From: Oleispirillum sp963678075
Lineage (GTDB): Bacteria > Pseudomonadota > Alphaproteobacteria > Rhodospirillales > Rhodospirillaceae
Direction of reading: 5' to 3'
Length of the DNA: 64,000 bases
Assembly (NCBI GenBank): GCA_963678075.2
Contig: CAXXPK010000003.1
Coordinates: 62,001-126,000 of the forward strand
The notes under the pieces were generated by a model, which was not told the DNA's origin, did not search any database, and worked only from the letters and a program-made list of their open reading frames with translations. Positions within the stretch are counted from its first letter, which is position 1. Every line of letters starts with the position of its first letter. The position numbers were made by a program, and so were the translations under genes. This document shows positions 34,572 through 42,528 of this stretch, piece by piece.

Positions 34572-36071
34572 CTAGAACCTGAAATAGAGGAAGGGCGAAT
34601 CGCCTGAGATCATCAGTACGGTAATCCCCAGGCCAATGCCGAGGCAAACCGCCCAAACGGCGGCCGGCCCCCGAAATCTCCACCGCCCGATCCGTTCGAC
34701 GGCTCCCAGCGCGATGGGGTAGCGAGAGAATATCTCTTGCGTGTTGGGGGCGAACGCCGCCAGCAACAGACCCACGGTCAGCACCTCCATCGCATCGAAG
34801 GCCGAGAACAGGTTGTTCTGGAAGGTGCCGTTGAAGTCCAGCGGCAGTACGACGGCCAGCGGCGCCAGGACTTTTCTGAGAACCGGCGACAAGGAAACCC
34901 CATGGCTGCCACCCATCGCCAACAGCATAGCTCGCGCCGCGCCAAGATCGGCGGCACGGAAAAACACCCAAGCGATCACCACTACCAGGAAGGTCAATCC
35001 CCAACCGATCGGTCGCGGCAAACGCCGTCCCAACGCGGCCCAAAAATGATTGATGACCAGATACAACCCGTGCAGGCCTCCCCAAACGATGAAGGTCCAA
35101 CCCGCACCGTGCCACAACCCGCCCAGCAGCATCGTAACCATCAGATTGACGTGACGGCGGATTTCTCCCTTGCGGTTGCCACCCAGCGAGACATACAGAT
35201 AATCCCGCAAAAATCGCGACAACGAGATATGCCAACGACGCCAGAAATCGATGATGCTGGCCGCCTTGTAGGGCGAATTGAAGTTGATCGGCAGCCGAAG
35301 GCCGATGAGCAGGGAGAGCCCGATCGCCATGTCCGAATAGCCGGAAAAATCAAAATAGATTTGCAGGGTATAGGCCAGGGCGCCAAGCCAGGACTCAGCG
35401 ACCGTCAGCGGAATTCTGGCGGCGTTGTCGAAGACGACGTTGGCGTAGGGAGCGAAGGCATCGGCCAGAAAGATCTTCTTGGCCATGCCGACCGTGAACA
35501 CCGCAAGGCCCAACGAAAGATTCCGCCAACTCGGCCTGAAAATCGATGCCTTGCGGAACTGCGGCATCATCTCCTTATGGTGGAGAATTGGGCCGGCAAC
35601 CAGATGCGGGAAGTACGTCACGAACAGCAGATAGTGGATCGGATTGTATTCCTTCGCCTGCCCACGGTAAGCATCGACGATGAACGCGATTTGGGTAAAC
35701 GTGAAAAACGAAATCCCCAGCGGCAGCATCACCGAGAAGGGACCAAGCCCCAGGTTGTCGAAAAGAAAGCCGATGTATTTGAAATAACCGATCGCGGTAA
35801 GATTGGCGGCCAAGGCCACCACTAGCAACGCCTTGCGGCGAGGGGCGTTTAACCCGGGATGGACCAAGCAATAGCCAACCGTAAAATTGGCGGAGATCGA
35901 CGCCAGCAGAAGCAACACATGGCGGAGCGGGCTATCCCAGGCGTAGAAGAGCAGAGACGCAACCCCGAGCCACAGGATGGCAAGGTTCCTGTTGTGACGC
36001 CCCATGAAAAAGAAGCCGAGAAGAAGAATCGGCAGAAACGCGAACAGAAATTCGTACGAATTAAACAGCAT
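34572..36071 (-). CDS. MBOAT family O-acyltransferase (AlgI-like)
   Basis: A 499-residue polytopic membrane protein starting MLFNSYEFLFAFLPILLLGF, the standard AlgI/DltB-like N-terminus. FDFSGYSDMAIGLSLLIG, PFKAASIIDFWRRWHISLS-like sequence (here PYKAASIIDFWRRWHISLS) and the conserved histidine in LLGGLWHGAGWTF are present. It passes acyl groups from the cytoplasm across the membrane for glycan O-acetylation, with the SGNH protein encoded next as the likely periplasmic transferase. Intact; the promoter is expected in the AT-rich bases just upstream of 36071. Confidence 0.93.
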   Translation of the reverse strand: MLFNSYEFLFAFLPILLLGFFFMGRHNRNLAILWLGVASLLFYAWDSPLRHVLLLLASISANFTVGYCLVHPGLNAPRRKALLVVALAANLTAIGYFKYIGFLFDNLGLGPFSVMLPLGISFFTFTQIAFIVDAYRGQAKEYNPIHYLLFVTYFPHLVAGPILHHKEMMPQFRKASIFRPSWRNLSLGLAVFTVGMAKKIFLADAFAPYANVVFDNAARIPLTVAESWLGALAYTLQIYFDFSGYSDMAIGLSLLIGLRLPINFNSPYKAASIIDFWRRWHISLSRFLRDYLYVSLGGNRKGEIRRHVNLMVTMLLGGLWHGAGWTFIVWGGLHGLYLVINHFWAALGRRLPRPIGWGLTFLVVVIAWVFFRAADLGAARAMLLAMGGSHGVSLSPVLRKVLAPLAVVLPLDFNGTFQNNLFSAFDAMEVLTVGLLLAAFAPNTQEIFSRYPIALGAVERIGRWRFRGPAAVWAVCLGIGLGITVLMISGDSPFLYFRF

Positions 36072-36490
36072 GGATAGACATCAATACGTTACAGGGGAAA
36101 AGGCCATATTTGTCATCATGTCTTCAAAAACTGGAAAACCCGCAGGGCTCAGAATTCTACAGAATCCCCCCTTGGATTCAAGCTACAAACCCCGCGTTAA
36201 CGGCGCCGTCAACGAATTGCGGGGAAGAATCGTCCCTTCGTTCTTCGCCAAACTCTTGTCGTTGCCGCAACGCATTGAAACCGCCCTGATTTCGCTTCGA
36301 CCGCACGCCCTGCCCCCTTCGCATCGTGGCCATGCTAAAACAAATCTGTCCGATCCTCTTGACGCAACACGACTTTCTGGGTGGTTTGTTCACGTCGTGA
36401 ACGATGTTGGTCGTGGCCCATCCGGCGAATGCCACGGCACCTCCGGATGCCCGTTCCATCGACGACACGCCCCCTTCCAGGGAGACGGCC
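36072..36490. other. Intergenic region upstream of MBOAT gene and M29 pseudogene
   Basis: About 420 bases with no recognised gene. The first 60 bases are AT-rich and probably carry the minus-strand promoter of the MBOAT gene: ATGACA, a 17-base gap and TGTAAC are seen on that strand. The rest is open in some frames, but neither codon use nor similarity supports a protein. It may contain the eroded 5' flank of the broken peptidase gene. Confidence 0.45.
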
Positions 36491-37470
36491 ATGACGGCAA
36501 GCGACTTTGACACCACGGCAGCGATGGCGGCGGATCACCTGATCGGCGCGTGCGGCTCGGCACAACCGGGGAAGCCGTTCTGATCGTCTGCGACCCAACG
36601 ACGGCGGAGGTCGCGGTCTTGCTGCATGACGCCACCGAGCGCGCCGGGGCCACCGAGCGCGCCGGGGCCACCGTCGTCCTGCGTGAAATTCCCGTTCTTG
36701 GGCGCCACGGGCAAGAACCGCCGCCGGAAAGCGCGGCGGCAATGCACGCCGCCGATTTGGTGATCGGATTGACCCGACATTCCATGGCCCATACCCAGGC
36801 GCGGCTGGCCGTCGCCCATCATGGCGCCCGTTATCTCAGCCTGCCGGATTATTCCCTTGGCCTGTTGACTGACCCGGCCGTTCTGGTCGATTACACCGCC
36901 CGACGCGGGCTGGTGCAACGATTTGCCGGCGCCTTCACCCACGGCCAACGGGTGCGGGTGCAAACCAAGGCCGGCACCGATATCCGCATCGAAATTGGAG
37001 ACCACATCGGCAATGCCTGTCCCGGTTGCGTCTCCGGCCCCGGCGATCTGGGTTCGCCGCCCGACATCGAAGCCAACGTTTCCCCGCTCGAAACCGGCTC
37101 TAACGGCGTGGTGGTGGTGGACGGTTCCATCCCCTGCCCGGAAATCGGCTTGCTGCGCGCGCCGGTGACGCTGCGGGTGCAAGACGGCGCCATTGTCGAT
37201 TTCAACGGGCCGGAGGACACGATCGCCCCCTGCGCTCCATGTTCGCCGCCATCGCTTCGCCCAAGGCCTATATCCTTGGCCGAATGCGGCGCCGAGCTGA
37301 ACGATCAGGCAAAGTTGACCGGCGTGATGCTGGCCGACGAAGGAGCCTTCGGCACCATGCACTTCGGCTTCGGCTCCAACGCCACCGTGGGCGGCCGTAA
37401 CGATGTGCCGTTTCACCTTGATTTCGCCTTTCACGACGCGACGCCCAGCATCGACGAGGAATATCTTCTG
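36491..37470 (+). pseudogene. M29-type aminopeptidase (leucyl aminopeptidase-like), disrupted
   Basis: The coding sense begins at ATG 36491 (MTASDFDTTAAMAADHL), stops at about 36583, and continues in a shifted frame from about 36560 (GEAVLIVCDPTTAEVAV) to IDEEYLLIDG. The segments SLPDYSLGLLTD, TDIRIEIGDH, LAECGAELNDQAKLTGVMLADE and GTMHFGFGSNATVGGRNDVP resemble M29 (aminopeptidase T) metallopeptidases; the E-x-H and H-x-D ligands appear in the last part. The C-terminus is fused into the next pseudogene, and an 18-base tandem duplication (ATERAG twice) lies at 36631-36666. Frameshift plus truncation make it non-functional. Confidence 0.7.
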
Positions 37471-38823
37471 ATCGATGGAGATGCCAAACAGCCCCGACTG
37501 TTTCCTGCTTTTCCTTGGCTGCATGAAACTGGGCGCCGATTACGCGCCGCTGCCGCCCCAGGCCTCCCCGCGCGAAGCCCATGCCTGGGCGGCACTGGTG
37601 CACCCGGAGGCTGCGGTCTTGGTCGATTCCGCCGCTCCGGCGATTGCCGAGGCCCTGCGCGCCGACGCAGTGCCAACCGCCAGCATCAATCTGGCGGAAC
37701 CTCTGGCCTGGCTGCCCGCAACGGCGAACAAACCGGCCCGTCCGGCACGTTCCGGTCGCCTGTTGCTGAAGACCAGCGGCACCACCGGTGAACCGAAGGC
37801 AATGGTGTTCGATATCAACCGCCTGTGGTCGAGCGGCTGCGCCTTCCTACGCCACCATGACTTCATTGACGCGGATGCGCGGTTCCTAAACAACTTGCCG
37901 ATGTCGTACCTGGGCGGCCTGTTCAATCTTGGCCTGATTCCCCTCGCGGCGGGAGGCAGCTTCGTTGCGGCACAACCGTTCTCCGGCACCTCCTTCCTTA
38001 GCTTCTGGCAGGACGTCGAACGCTTCGGCATCAATGTCCTTTGGATGGTGCCAACGATCGCGTGCGGCCTGCTGGCCCTCGCCAACCCCCCAAGTCGAAC
38101 GACCGCGCGTTCCGCTTCGCGGCGGGTTCCTCGGCACCGCGCCGATCGATCTGGCGACCAAGGATGCCTTCGAAGCCGCGTTCCGGCTTCCCCTGGTGGA
38201 GAACTTCGCCCTGTCGGAGACCACCTTCTTCACCACCGAGACCCTTGGCTCACGCTTCCGCCGCGAGTCTGGCTCGGTGGGGGAGCCTCTCCCCCTATGT
38301 CGAGGTGCGCTTCGGCGAACGGCCGGACCCGAAGCAACTCACGGCCGAGATCGAGGTCAAATCGCCCTTCCTGTTCCTCGATTATCTGGGGGAGGATGAC
38401 ACCATCTCCCTGCCGCTAACCGAAGACGGATTCTTCCGCACCGGCGATCTTGGCCATTTGAACGCAAAGGGAAGCTTGGTGATCGACGGTCGCACGCGCG
38501 ACATCATCAAGAAAGGCGGACACTTCGTCTCCCTGCGGGAGATCGAAATCCTTGCCGAACAGAACCCCGGCGCACAAGAAGCGGTGGCCGTGCCGGTGCC
38601 GCATGACTTCTACGGCGAGGATTTCTGTCTCGCGATCATCCTGCGCGAAGGACAAACCGCCGAAGCGCTGCCCGCCATCAAGCGCTGGCTGCACGACAAT
38701 CTTGTCAACTACAAGTGGCCACAGCACATCGTCGTCCGCGAAACCCTCCCTCGCACCGCCAGCGGCAAGGTGCTCAAGAAGGTGCTCGCGGATGAGATTG
38801 CTCGAACGGAAAGGCTGATGTGA
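37471..38823 (+). pseudogene. Adenylate-forming (ANL) ligase, N-terminally truncated and frameshifted
   Basis: From about 37475 the sequence reads MPNSPDCFLLFLGCMKLGADY, then the P-loop LLKTSGTTGEPKAMVF, NLPMSYLGGLFNLGL and, in other frames, FRFAAGSSAP, TKDAFEAAFRLPLVENF (ALSETT), and DGFFRTGDLGHLNAKGSLVIDGR to the C-terminal lysine region ASGKVLKKVL. At least three frame changes are needed, near 38085, 38130 and 38290, and roughly 45 N-terminal residues are missing at the junction with the M29 pseudogene. It was an acyl/amino acid-AMP-forming enzyme of unknown substrate, plausibly acting together with the peptidase-like neighbour. Confidence 0.85.
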
Positions 38824-38864
38824 TCCAAATGGAAACCATGCTGAACCACACGCCGATGCCCTTT

Positions 38865-38982
38865 AGGCTCAGGACCCATTAAATTATTGTCAGGCAGATC
38901 GGCGGCTGATTCACTCATGGCTCATCCCATGAGTGAATCAGCCGCCGATCTGCCTGACAATAATTTAATGGGTCCTGAGCCT
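38865..38982. repeat. Perfect 56-bp inverted repeat with 6-base spacer
   Basis: The arm at 38865-38920 (begins AGGCTCAGGACCCATTAAAT) is matched base for base by its reverse complement at 38927-38982, separated by CTCATC. The arms end exactly where IS5-family transposase remnants begin on the right, so the palindrome probably consists of two head-to-head copies of one insertion-sequence end. On RNA it would form a very strong hairpin, blocking transcription from either side. Confidence 0.9.
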
Positions 38983-39130
38983 GGGCCCCCGAATCCCCTT
39001 ACGGGCTCGATGGCGCTTCCAAGCTTCATGCGGTTTGCGACGGACAAGGAAGGCCCCTCATCCTGCTGCTCAGCGAGGGGCAAATGAGCTTTCAGGTGGG
39101 TTGCATCGATCATCAACCCGCAGCACGCCA
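38983..39130. mobile_element. IS5-family transposase remnant, internally inverted
   Basis: On the plus strand 39021-39089 reads SKLHAVCDGQGRPLILLL followed by SEGQMS, typical of IS5-group (DDE_Tnp_1) transposases. Directly after it, the minus strand of 39090-39122 reads CGLMIDATHLK, which in these transposases lies upstream of the first motif. The two pieces are therefore in opposite orientation, so this is a rearranged relic. No complete transposase frame exists. It sits beside the long palindrome and downstream of two pseudogenes. Confidence 0.7.
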
Positions 39131-39171
39131 CAACAAACGAAAGGCGCGGAGGGTCCAAAACCCTTCGCGCC
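39128..39171 (-). terminator. Rho-independent terminator of hrcA-grpE
   Basis: On the minus strand GGCGCGAAGGG, a seven-base loop and CCCTCCGCGCC (39143-39171, one G-T pair) is followed by TTTCGTTTGTTG. It lies 38 bases after the grpE stop at 39209. Stem, loop and T-rich tail fit an intrinsic terminator well. Confidence 0.75.
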
Positions 39172-39208
39172 CTCGTTTCTTCGGCCCTTGGAATACGCCC
39201 GGAAGTTT

Positions 39209-39820
39209 TTACGCCTGGGTGTCGAGCGTGACGCCGGGACCGCCCGGTTCCTGGCCATTGCCCTTTGGCCCTCCGCGCGAGACGACGACCATGGCGGCGC
39301 GCAGCAAGCGGTCGTGCAGCACATAACCCGGCTGAAAAAGCTGGATCACGGTGCCGCTGGGGACCGAGGAGTCCTCGATTTCCTGCACCGCCTGATGGAC
39401 ATGCGGATCGAACGGCGCGCCGATGCCGGGGACGGCGCGGATGTTGTTGCGTTCCAGCGCGTCGAGCAGGGCCTTTTCGGTCATTTCCAGGCCGACCACC
39501 AGATTCTTGACGGTATCGTCCAAGGCCGCGCCGCCCTGCGGAATCGCGGACAGGGCGCGCTGCAGGTTGTCGGCCGCCGGCAGGATCTCCGAGGCCAGGG
39601 GCTGCAAGGCATAGCGCAGACGGTTTTCGATTTCCGCCGCAGTGCGCTTGCGAACATTTTCCATTTCGGCATGGGCGCGGATATAGGCGTCTTTCAGCTT
39701 GGCGATCTCGGCCTCCAGCTGGGCGATCTTTTCCTCGGCGGTCGGTTCCGCCGGGACGGCTTCGGCCTGCGGGGCGGTCTCTCGCGGCGGGGTGACGTTC
39801 TCAGGAGTTTCTTCGTTCAT
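39209..39820 (-). CDS. grpE: Nucleotide exchange factor GrpE
   Basis: A 203-residue co-chaperone that releases ADP from DnaK. The acidic, proline-rich N-terminus (to about 35) is followed by a long coiled-coil (EEKIAQLEAEIAKLKDAYIR), the signature ENVRKRTAAEIEN and the beta-domain with GVGAPFDPHVHQAV-like sequence (here GIGAPFDPHVHQAV) and VIQLFQPGYVLHDRLLR. It lies downstream of hrcA with 45 bases between, the normal alphaproteobacterial order, and has its own terminator. Intact. Confidence 0.96.
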   Translation of the reverse strand: MNEETPENVTPPRETAPQAEAVPAEPTAEEKIAQLEAEIAKLKDAYIRAHAEMENVRKRTAAEIENRLRYALQPLASEILPAADNLQRALSAIPQGGAALDDTVKNLVVGLEMTEKALLDALERNNIRAVPGIGAPFDPHVHQAVQEIEDSSVPSGTVIQLFQPGYVLHDRLLRAAMVVVSRGGPKGNGQEPGGPGVTLDTQA

Positions 39821-39865
39821 CGCGGTGACAGTCTCTACTATTTGAACCGGGCGCGCCGGCGGGGG

Positions 39866-40942
39866 TTATCCGATCAGGCGTGTTAAAACCTTGGCCGTGA
39901 AATCCACAAGCGGGATGATCCGACCATAATTCAGACGGGACGGTCCGACCACGCCTATCGCACCGACGATCTTTTCTGAGGTGGAGCGGAACGGCGCGAC
40001 GATCAGCGACGAACCCGACACCTCGAACAACGGATTGTCGGAACCGATGAAGATTTGGACACCTTCCGCCTGATTCGCAATATCCAATAGCGAGAGCAGA
40101 CGTTCCTTGGTTTCCAAAACCTCGAACAACGAGCGAATCTGCTCCAGTTCGTCCAAGGCGTGAACATCCTGCAATAGATTGGCTTGGCCGCGCACGATCA
40201 GCGCGCCGCCGCTGCCCTTGTCGCCGCCGCCCCATACCGCCAGTCCGTCCTCGACCACTTTTTGGGTCAGGGCGTCGATCTCGCTACGGTGACGCTCCAG
40301 CTCGGACAGAATAAAGGTCCGCGTTTCCGCCATGGTGCGGCCGACAATATGGGCGTTGAGGTAGTTCGAAGCCTCGGCCAACACCGACGGCGGCAGATTT
40401 TCCGGTACCGAGATAATCCGGTTTTCCACCAAGCCGTCGCGGTTGACGGTAACCACCAAGGCACGGCCTTCGGACAGGGCGACGAATTCCACATGTTTCA
40501 GTGGCGCCTCGGCCTTCGGTGCGAAGACCAGTCCGGCGCAGCGCGACAAACCCGACAGCAACGACGTGGTGTTTTCTAGCGCGGCAGAAAGGTCTTGGCC
40601 GTTTTGGCGGCAACGGGCCTCGATCAGGCTTTGTTCGCCGGGGTCCAGGTGGCCGATCTCCATCAGGCCGGACACGAAGAATCGCAGGCCGGCCTCGGTC
40701 GGCAGGCGCCCGGCCGAGGTGTGCGGCGCATAGATCAGGCCCAGGGCTTCCAGTTCGGCCATCGCCGCGCGGATGGTCGCGGACGACAGCGGTTGCGTCA
40801 GCCGTGCCGACAGGGTGCGGGATCCCACCGGTTCGCCGGTCTCGACATAGGAATCGACGATCAAGCGAAACACCTCGCGCGAGCGTTCGTTCATGACGCC
40901 CAACGGGGAAGACGCGGATTGCGATATTCTGGTGTCGCTCAT
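39866..40942 (-). CDS. hrcA: Heat-inducible transcription repressor HrcA
   Basis: A 358-residue repressor of heat-shock genes that binds CIRCE operators. The N-terminal winged helix contains NERSREVFRLIVDSYVETG and PVGSRTLS, then SAATIRAAMAELEALGLI-like sequence (here SSATIRAAMAELEALGLIYA) and PHTSAGRLPTE. The C-terminal part includes EVSGSSLIVAPF and IGVVGPSRLNYGRIIPLV. The start at 40942 (MSDTRISQ) is chosen because the family begins near there; an open frame runs 30 residues further up. No CIRCE element was found in the 121 bases to rph. Confidence 0.96.
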   Translation of the reverse strand: MSDTRISQSASSPLGVMNERSREVFRLIVDSYVETGEPVGSRTLSARLTQPLSSATIRAAMAELEALGLIYAPHTSAGRLPTEAGLRFFVSGLMEIGHLDPGEQSLIEARCRQNGQDLSAALENTTSLLSGLSRCAGLVFAPKAEAPLKHVEFVALSEGRALVVTVNRDGLVENRIISVPENLPPSVLAEASNYLNAHIVGRTMAETRTFILSELERHRSEIDALTQKVVEDGLAVWGGGDKGSGGALIVRGQANLLQDVHALDELEQIRSLFEVLETKERLLSLLDIANQAEGVQIFIGSDNPLFEVSGSSLIVAPFRSTSEKIVGAIGVVGPSRLNYGRIIPLVDFTAKVLTRLIG

Positions 40943-41063
40943 AGCCACAGAAGCTAGTGCAAAGCGCGCGAAAGGGAAAGCCTTCCGGCATCGCCGACCT
41001 TGTATTTTGGCGCGGGGATGGGTACATCCCAAGGGACGCTTACCCAGAATAAAGGATTATTTC

Positions 41064-41783
41064 ATGCGCCCCTCCGGTCGAGCCTTTGACGCCCTGCGCA
41101 TCGTGGTCATCGAACCCAACGTCAACAAACATGCGGAAGGCTCTTGCCTCGTCAAATTCGGCGACACCCATGTGCTGTGCACCGCCTCCGTCGAGGAGCG
41201 GGTACCGTCCTGGATGCGCAACACCGGACGCGGCTGGATCACCGCCGAATACGGCATGTTGCCGCGTGCCACCAACCAACGCACCGATCGCGAGGCACGC
41301 AAGGGACAAAGCGGGCGGTCCCATGAGATTCAGCGCCTGATCGGTCGCAGCTTGCGTGCGGCGGCGGATTTGAAGGCGATGGGCGAAGTCTCCATCAAGA
41401 TCGACTGCGACGTCATCCAGGCCGATGGCGGCACCCGCACCGCCTCGATCACCGGAGGCTATGTGGCGCTGTATCTGGCCTTTCAAAGTCTGCGGAAACT
41501 GGGCGCGCTGTCGTCGATTCCGTTGAAGGATTACGTCGCGGCGGTCAGCTGCGGCCTCTACAAGGGGCAGGCGGTGCTGGACCTCGACTACGCCGAGGAT
41601 TCGAACGCCGGGGCCGACGCCAACTTCGTGCTGACCGGTTCGGGCGGCATCGTCGAGATCCAAGGCACCGCAGAACAGGATCCCTTTTCTCAGGATCAGT
41701 TTTTGCAACTGATGTATTTGGCGCGCAAGGGCGTCTCCGATCTGGTGCGTGTGCAGAAACAGGCTCTTGGAATCGGGGGTTGA
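41064..41783 (+). CDS. rph: Ribonuclease PH
   Basis: A 239-residue phosphorolytic 3'-exoribonuclease that trims tRNA 3' ends. MRPSGRAFDALRIVVIEPNV is the usual N-terminus, followed by VLCTASVEERVPSWM, TAEYGMLPRATNQR, SHEIQRLIGRSLRA and DCDVIQADGGTRTASITG; the C-terminus has DFVLTGSGGIVEIQGTAE-like sequence (here NFVLTGSGGIVEIQGTAE). The ATG at 41064 follows AAAGGATTATTTC. It is divergent from hrcA and immediately followed by rdgB. Intact. Confidence 0.97.
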   Translation: MRPSGRAFDALRIVVIEPNVNKHAEGSCLVKFGDTHVLCTASVEERVPSWMRNTGRGWITAEYGMLPRATNQRTDREARKGQSGRSHEIQRLIGRSLRAAADLKAMGEVSIKIDCDVIQADGGTRTASITGGYVALYLAFQSLRKLGALSSIPLKDYVAAVSCGLYKGQAVLDLDYAEDSNAGADANFVLTGSGGIVEIQGTAEQDPFSQDQFLQLMYLARKGVSDLVRVQKQALGIGG

Positions 41784-41785
41784 CC

Positions 41786-42385
41786 ATGGCCCGCCCCTTC
41801 AGTGGCCCGCGGCTGGTGATCGCCAGCCATAACGCGGGTAAGGTCGCCGAAATCGCCGATTTGCTGGCGGGGCGGGGCGTTGCCGTAGTTTCGGCGGGTG
41901 AATTGGGTCTGCCGGAGCCCGAGGAAACCGGCGAAACCTTCGCCGATAACGCCAAGCTGAAGGCGGTGGCCGTGGCCCAGGGTTCCGGCCTGCCGGCATT
42001 GGCCGATGACTCCGGTCTGTGCGTGCATGGGTTGGACGACGCGCCGGGGATTTATTCCGCGCGCTGGGCCGGGCCGGGTAAGGATTTTACGCATGCCATG
42101 GAACGGGTTCGCGTTGCCCTGGGCGACAACGCCGATCGTTCGGCGCGCTTCGTTTGCGTGTTGGCCCTGGCCTGGCCGGACGGCCATTGCGAAGTGCTGG
42201 AAGGCCGGGTCGATGGATTTCTGACCTTTCCGCCGCGCGGCGACAAGGGCTTTGGTTATGATCCTATCTTCGTGCCGGTCGGCGATGCCCGCACCTTCGC
42301 GGAAATGGGCCCCGCCGAAAAACACGACATGAGCCACCGGGCGCGGGCCTTCCGCTTGCTGCTGGATGCGTGCTTCTGGGAATAA
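41786..42385 (+). CDS. rdgB: RdgB/HAM1 non-canonical purine NTP pyrophosphatase
   Basis: A 199-residue enzyme that hydrolyses dITP, XTP and related nucleotides to protect DNA. Key segments are VIASHNAGKVAEIADLL at the N-terminus, ETGETFADNAKLKA, LADDSGLCVHGLDDAPGIYS with catalytic aspartates, and GDKGFGYDPIFVPVG near the end. The ATG at 41786 lies two bases after the rph stop region; a TTG six bases earlier is less likely. It is followed by a dispersed repeat containing a terminator. Confidence 0.96.
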   Translation: MARPFSGPRLVIASHNAGKVAEIADLLAGRGVAVVSAGELGLPEPEETGETFADNAKLKAVAVAQGSGLPALADDSGLCVHGLDDAPGIYSARWAGPGKDFTHAMERVRVALGDNADRSARFVCVLALAWPDGHCEVLEGRVDGFLTFPPRGDKGFGYDPIFVPVGDARTFAEMGPAEKHDMSHRARAFRLLLDACFWE

Positions 42386-42391
42386 CCAAGC

Positions 42392-42502
42392 CAGGGGCGT
42401 TGCCCCGGACCCCGTTCCTGGTTTTTGCGCGGAGCGCGATAAAGTCATCACGCCGTGCGGTGAAAACAAAATGGGGTGCGCGAGGGGGCCGAGTCCCCTC
42501 GC
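42392..42502 (-). repeat. Dispersed composite hairpin repeat, copy B (inverted)
   Basis: Relative to copies A and C this copy is reversed. On the minus strand it reads CGAGGGG/CCCCTCG hairpin, CGCACCCCATTTTGTTTTC, a core with GCGCTCCGCGCAAAAA, then GGGGC/GCCCC hairpin (42393-42405). The first 17 bases after the hairpin are the same as in copy C (CCCCTCGCGCACCCCAT). It fills the space between rdgB and hemW. Confidence 0.75.
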
Positions 42503-42518
42503 AATATTTTTTCTTTTT
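42481..42518 (+). terminator. Intrinsic terminator between rdgB and hemW, inside repeat copy B
   Basis: CGAGGGG (42481-42487), a seven-base loop and CCCCTCG (42495-42501) are followed by CAATATTTTTTCTTTTT. This is a textbook stem plus T-tract ending ten bases before the hemW ATG, so it should end rph-rdgB transcription and leaves hemW translation starting close to the hairpin. Confidence 0.7.
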
Positions 42519-42528
42519 CGGACAGGCC

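Noticed and set aside
36178..36516. A 112-codon minus-strand open frame upstream of the M29 pseudogene
   Set aside because: It has no ribosome-binding site or domain and overlaps the start of the pseudogene on the other strand.
38865..38982. CRISPR-like or attachment-site interpretation of the long palindrome
   Set aside because: There are only two arms in inverted orientation with a 6-base spacer, no direct repeats and no cas or integrase gene; transposase fragments next to it explain it better.
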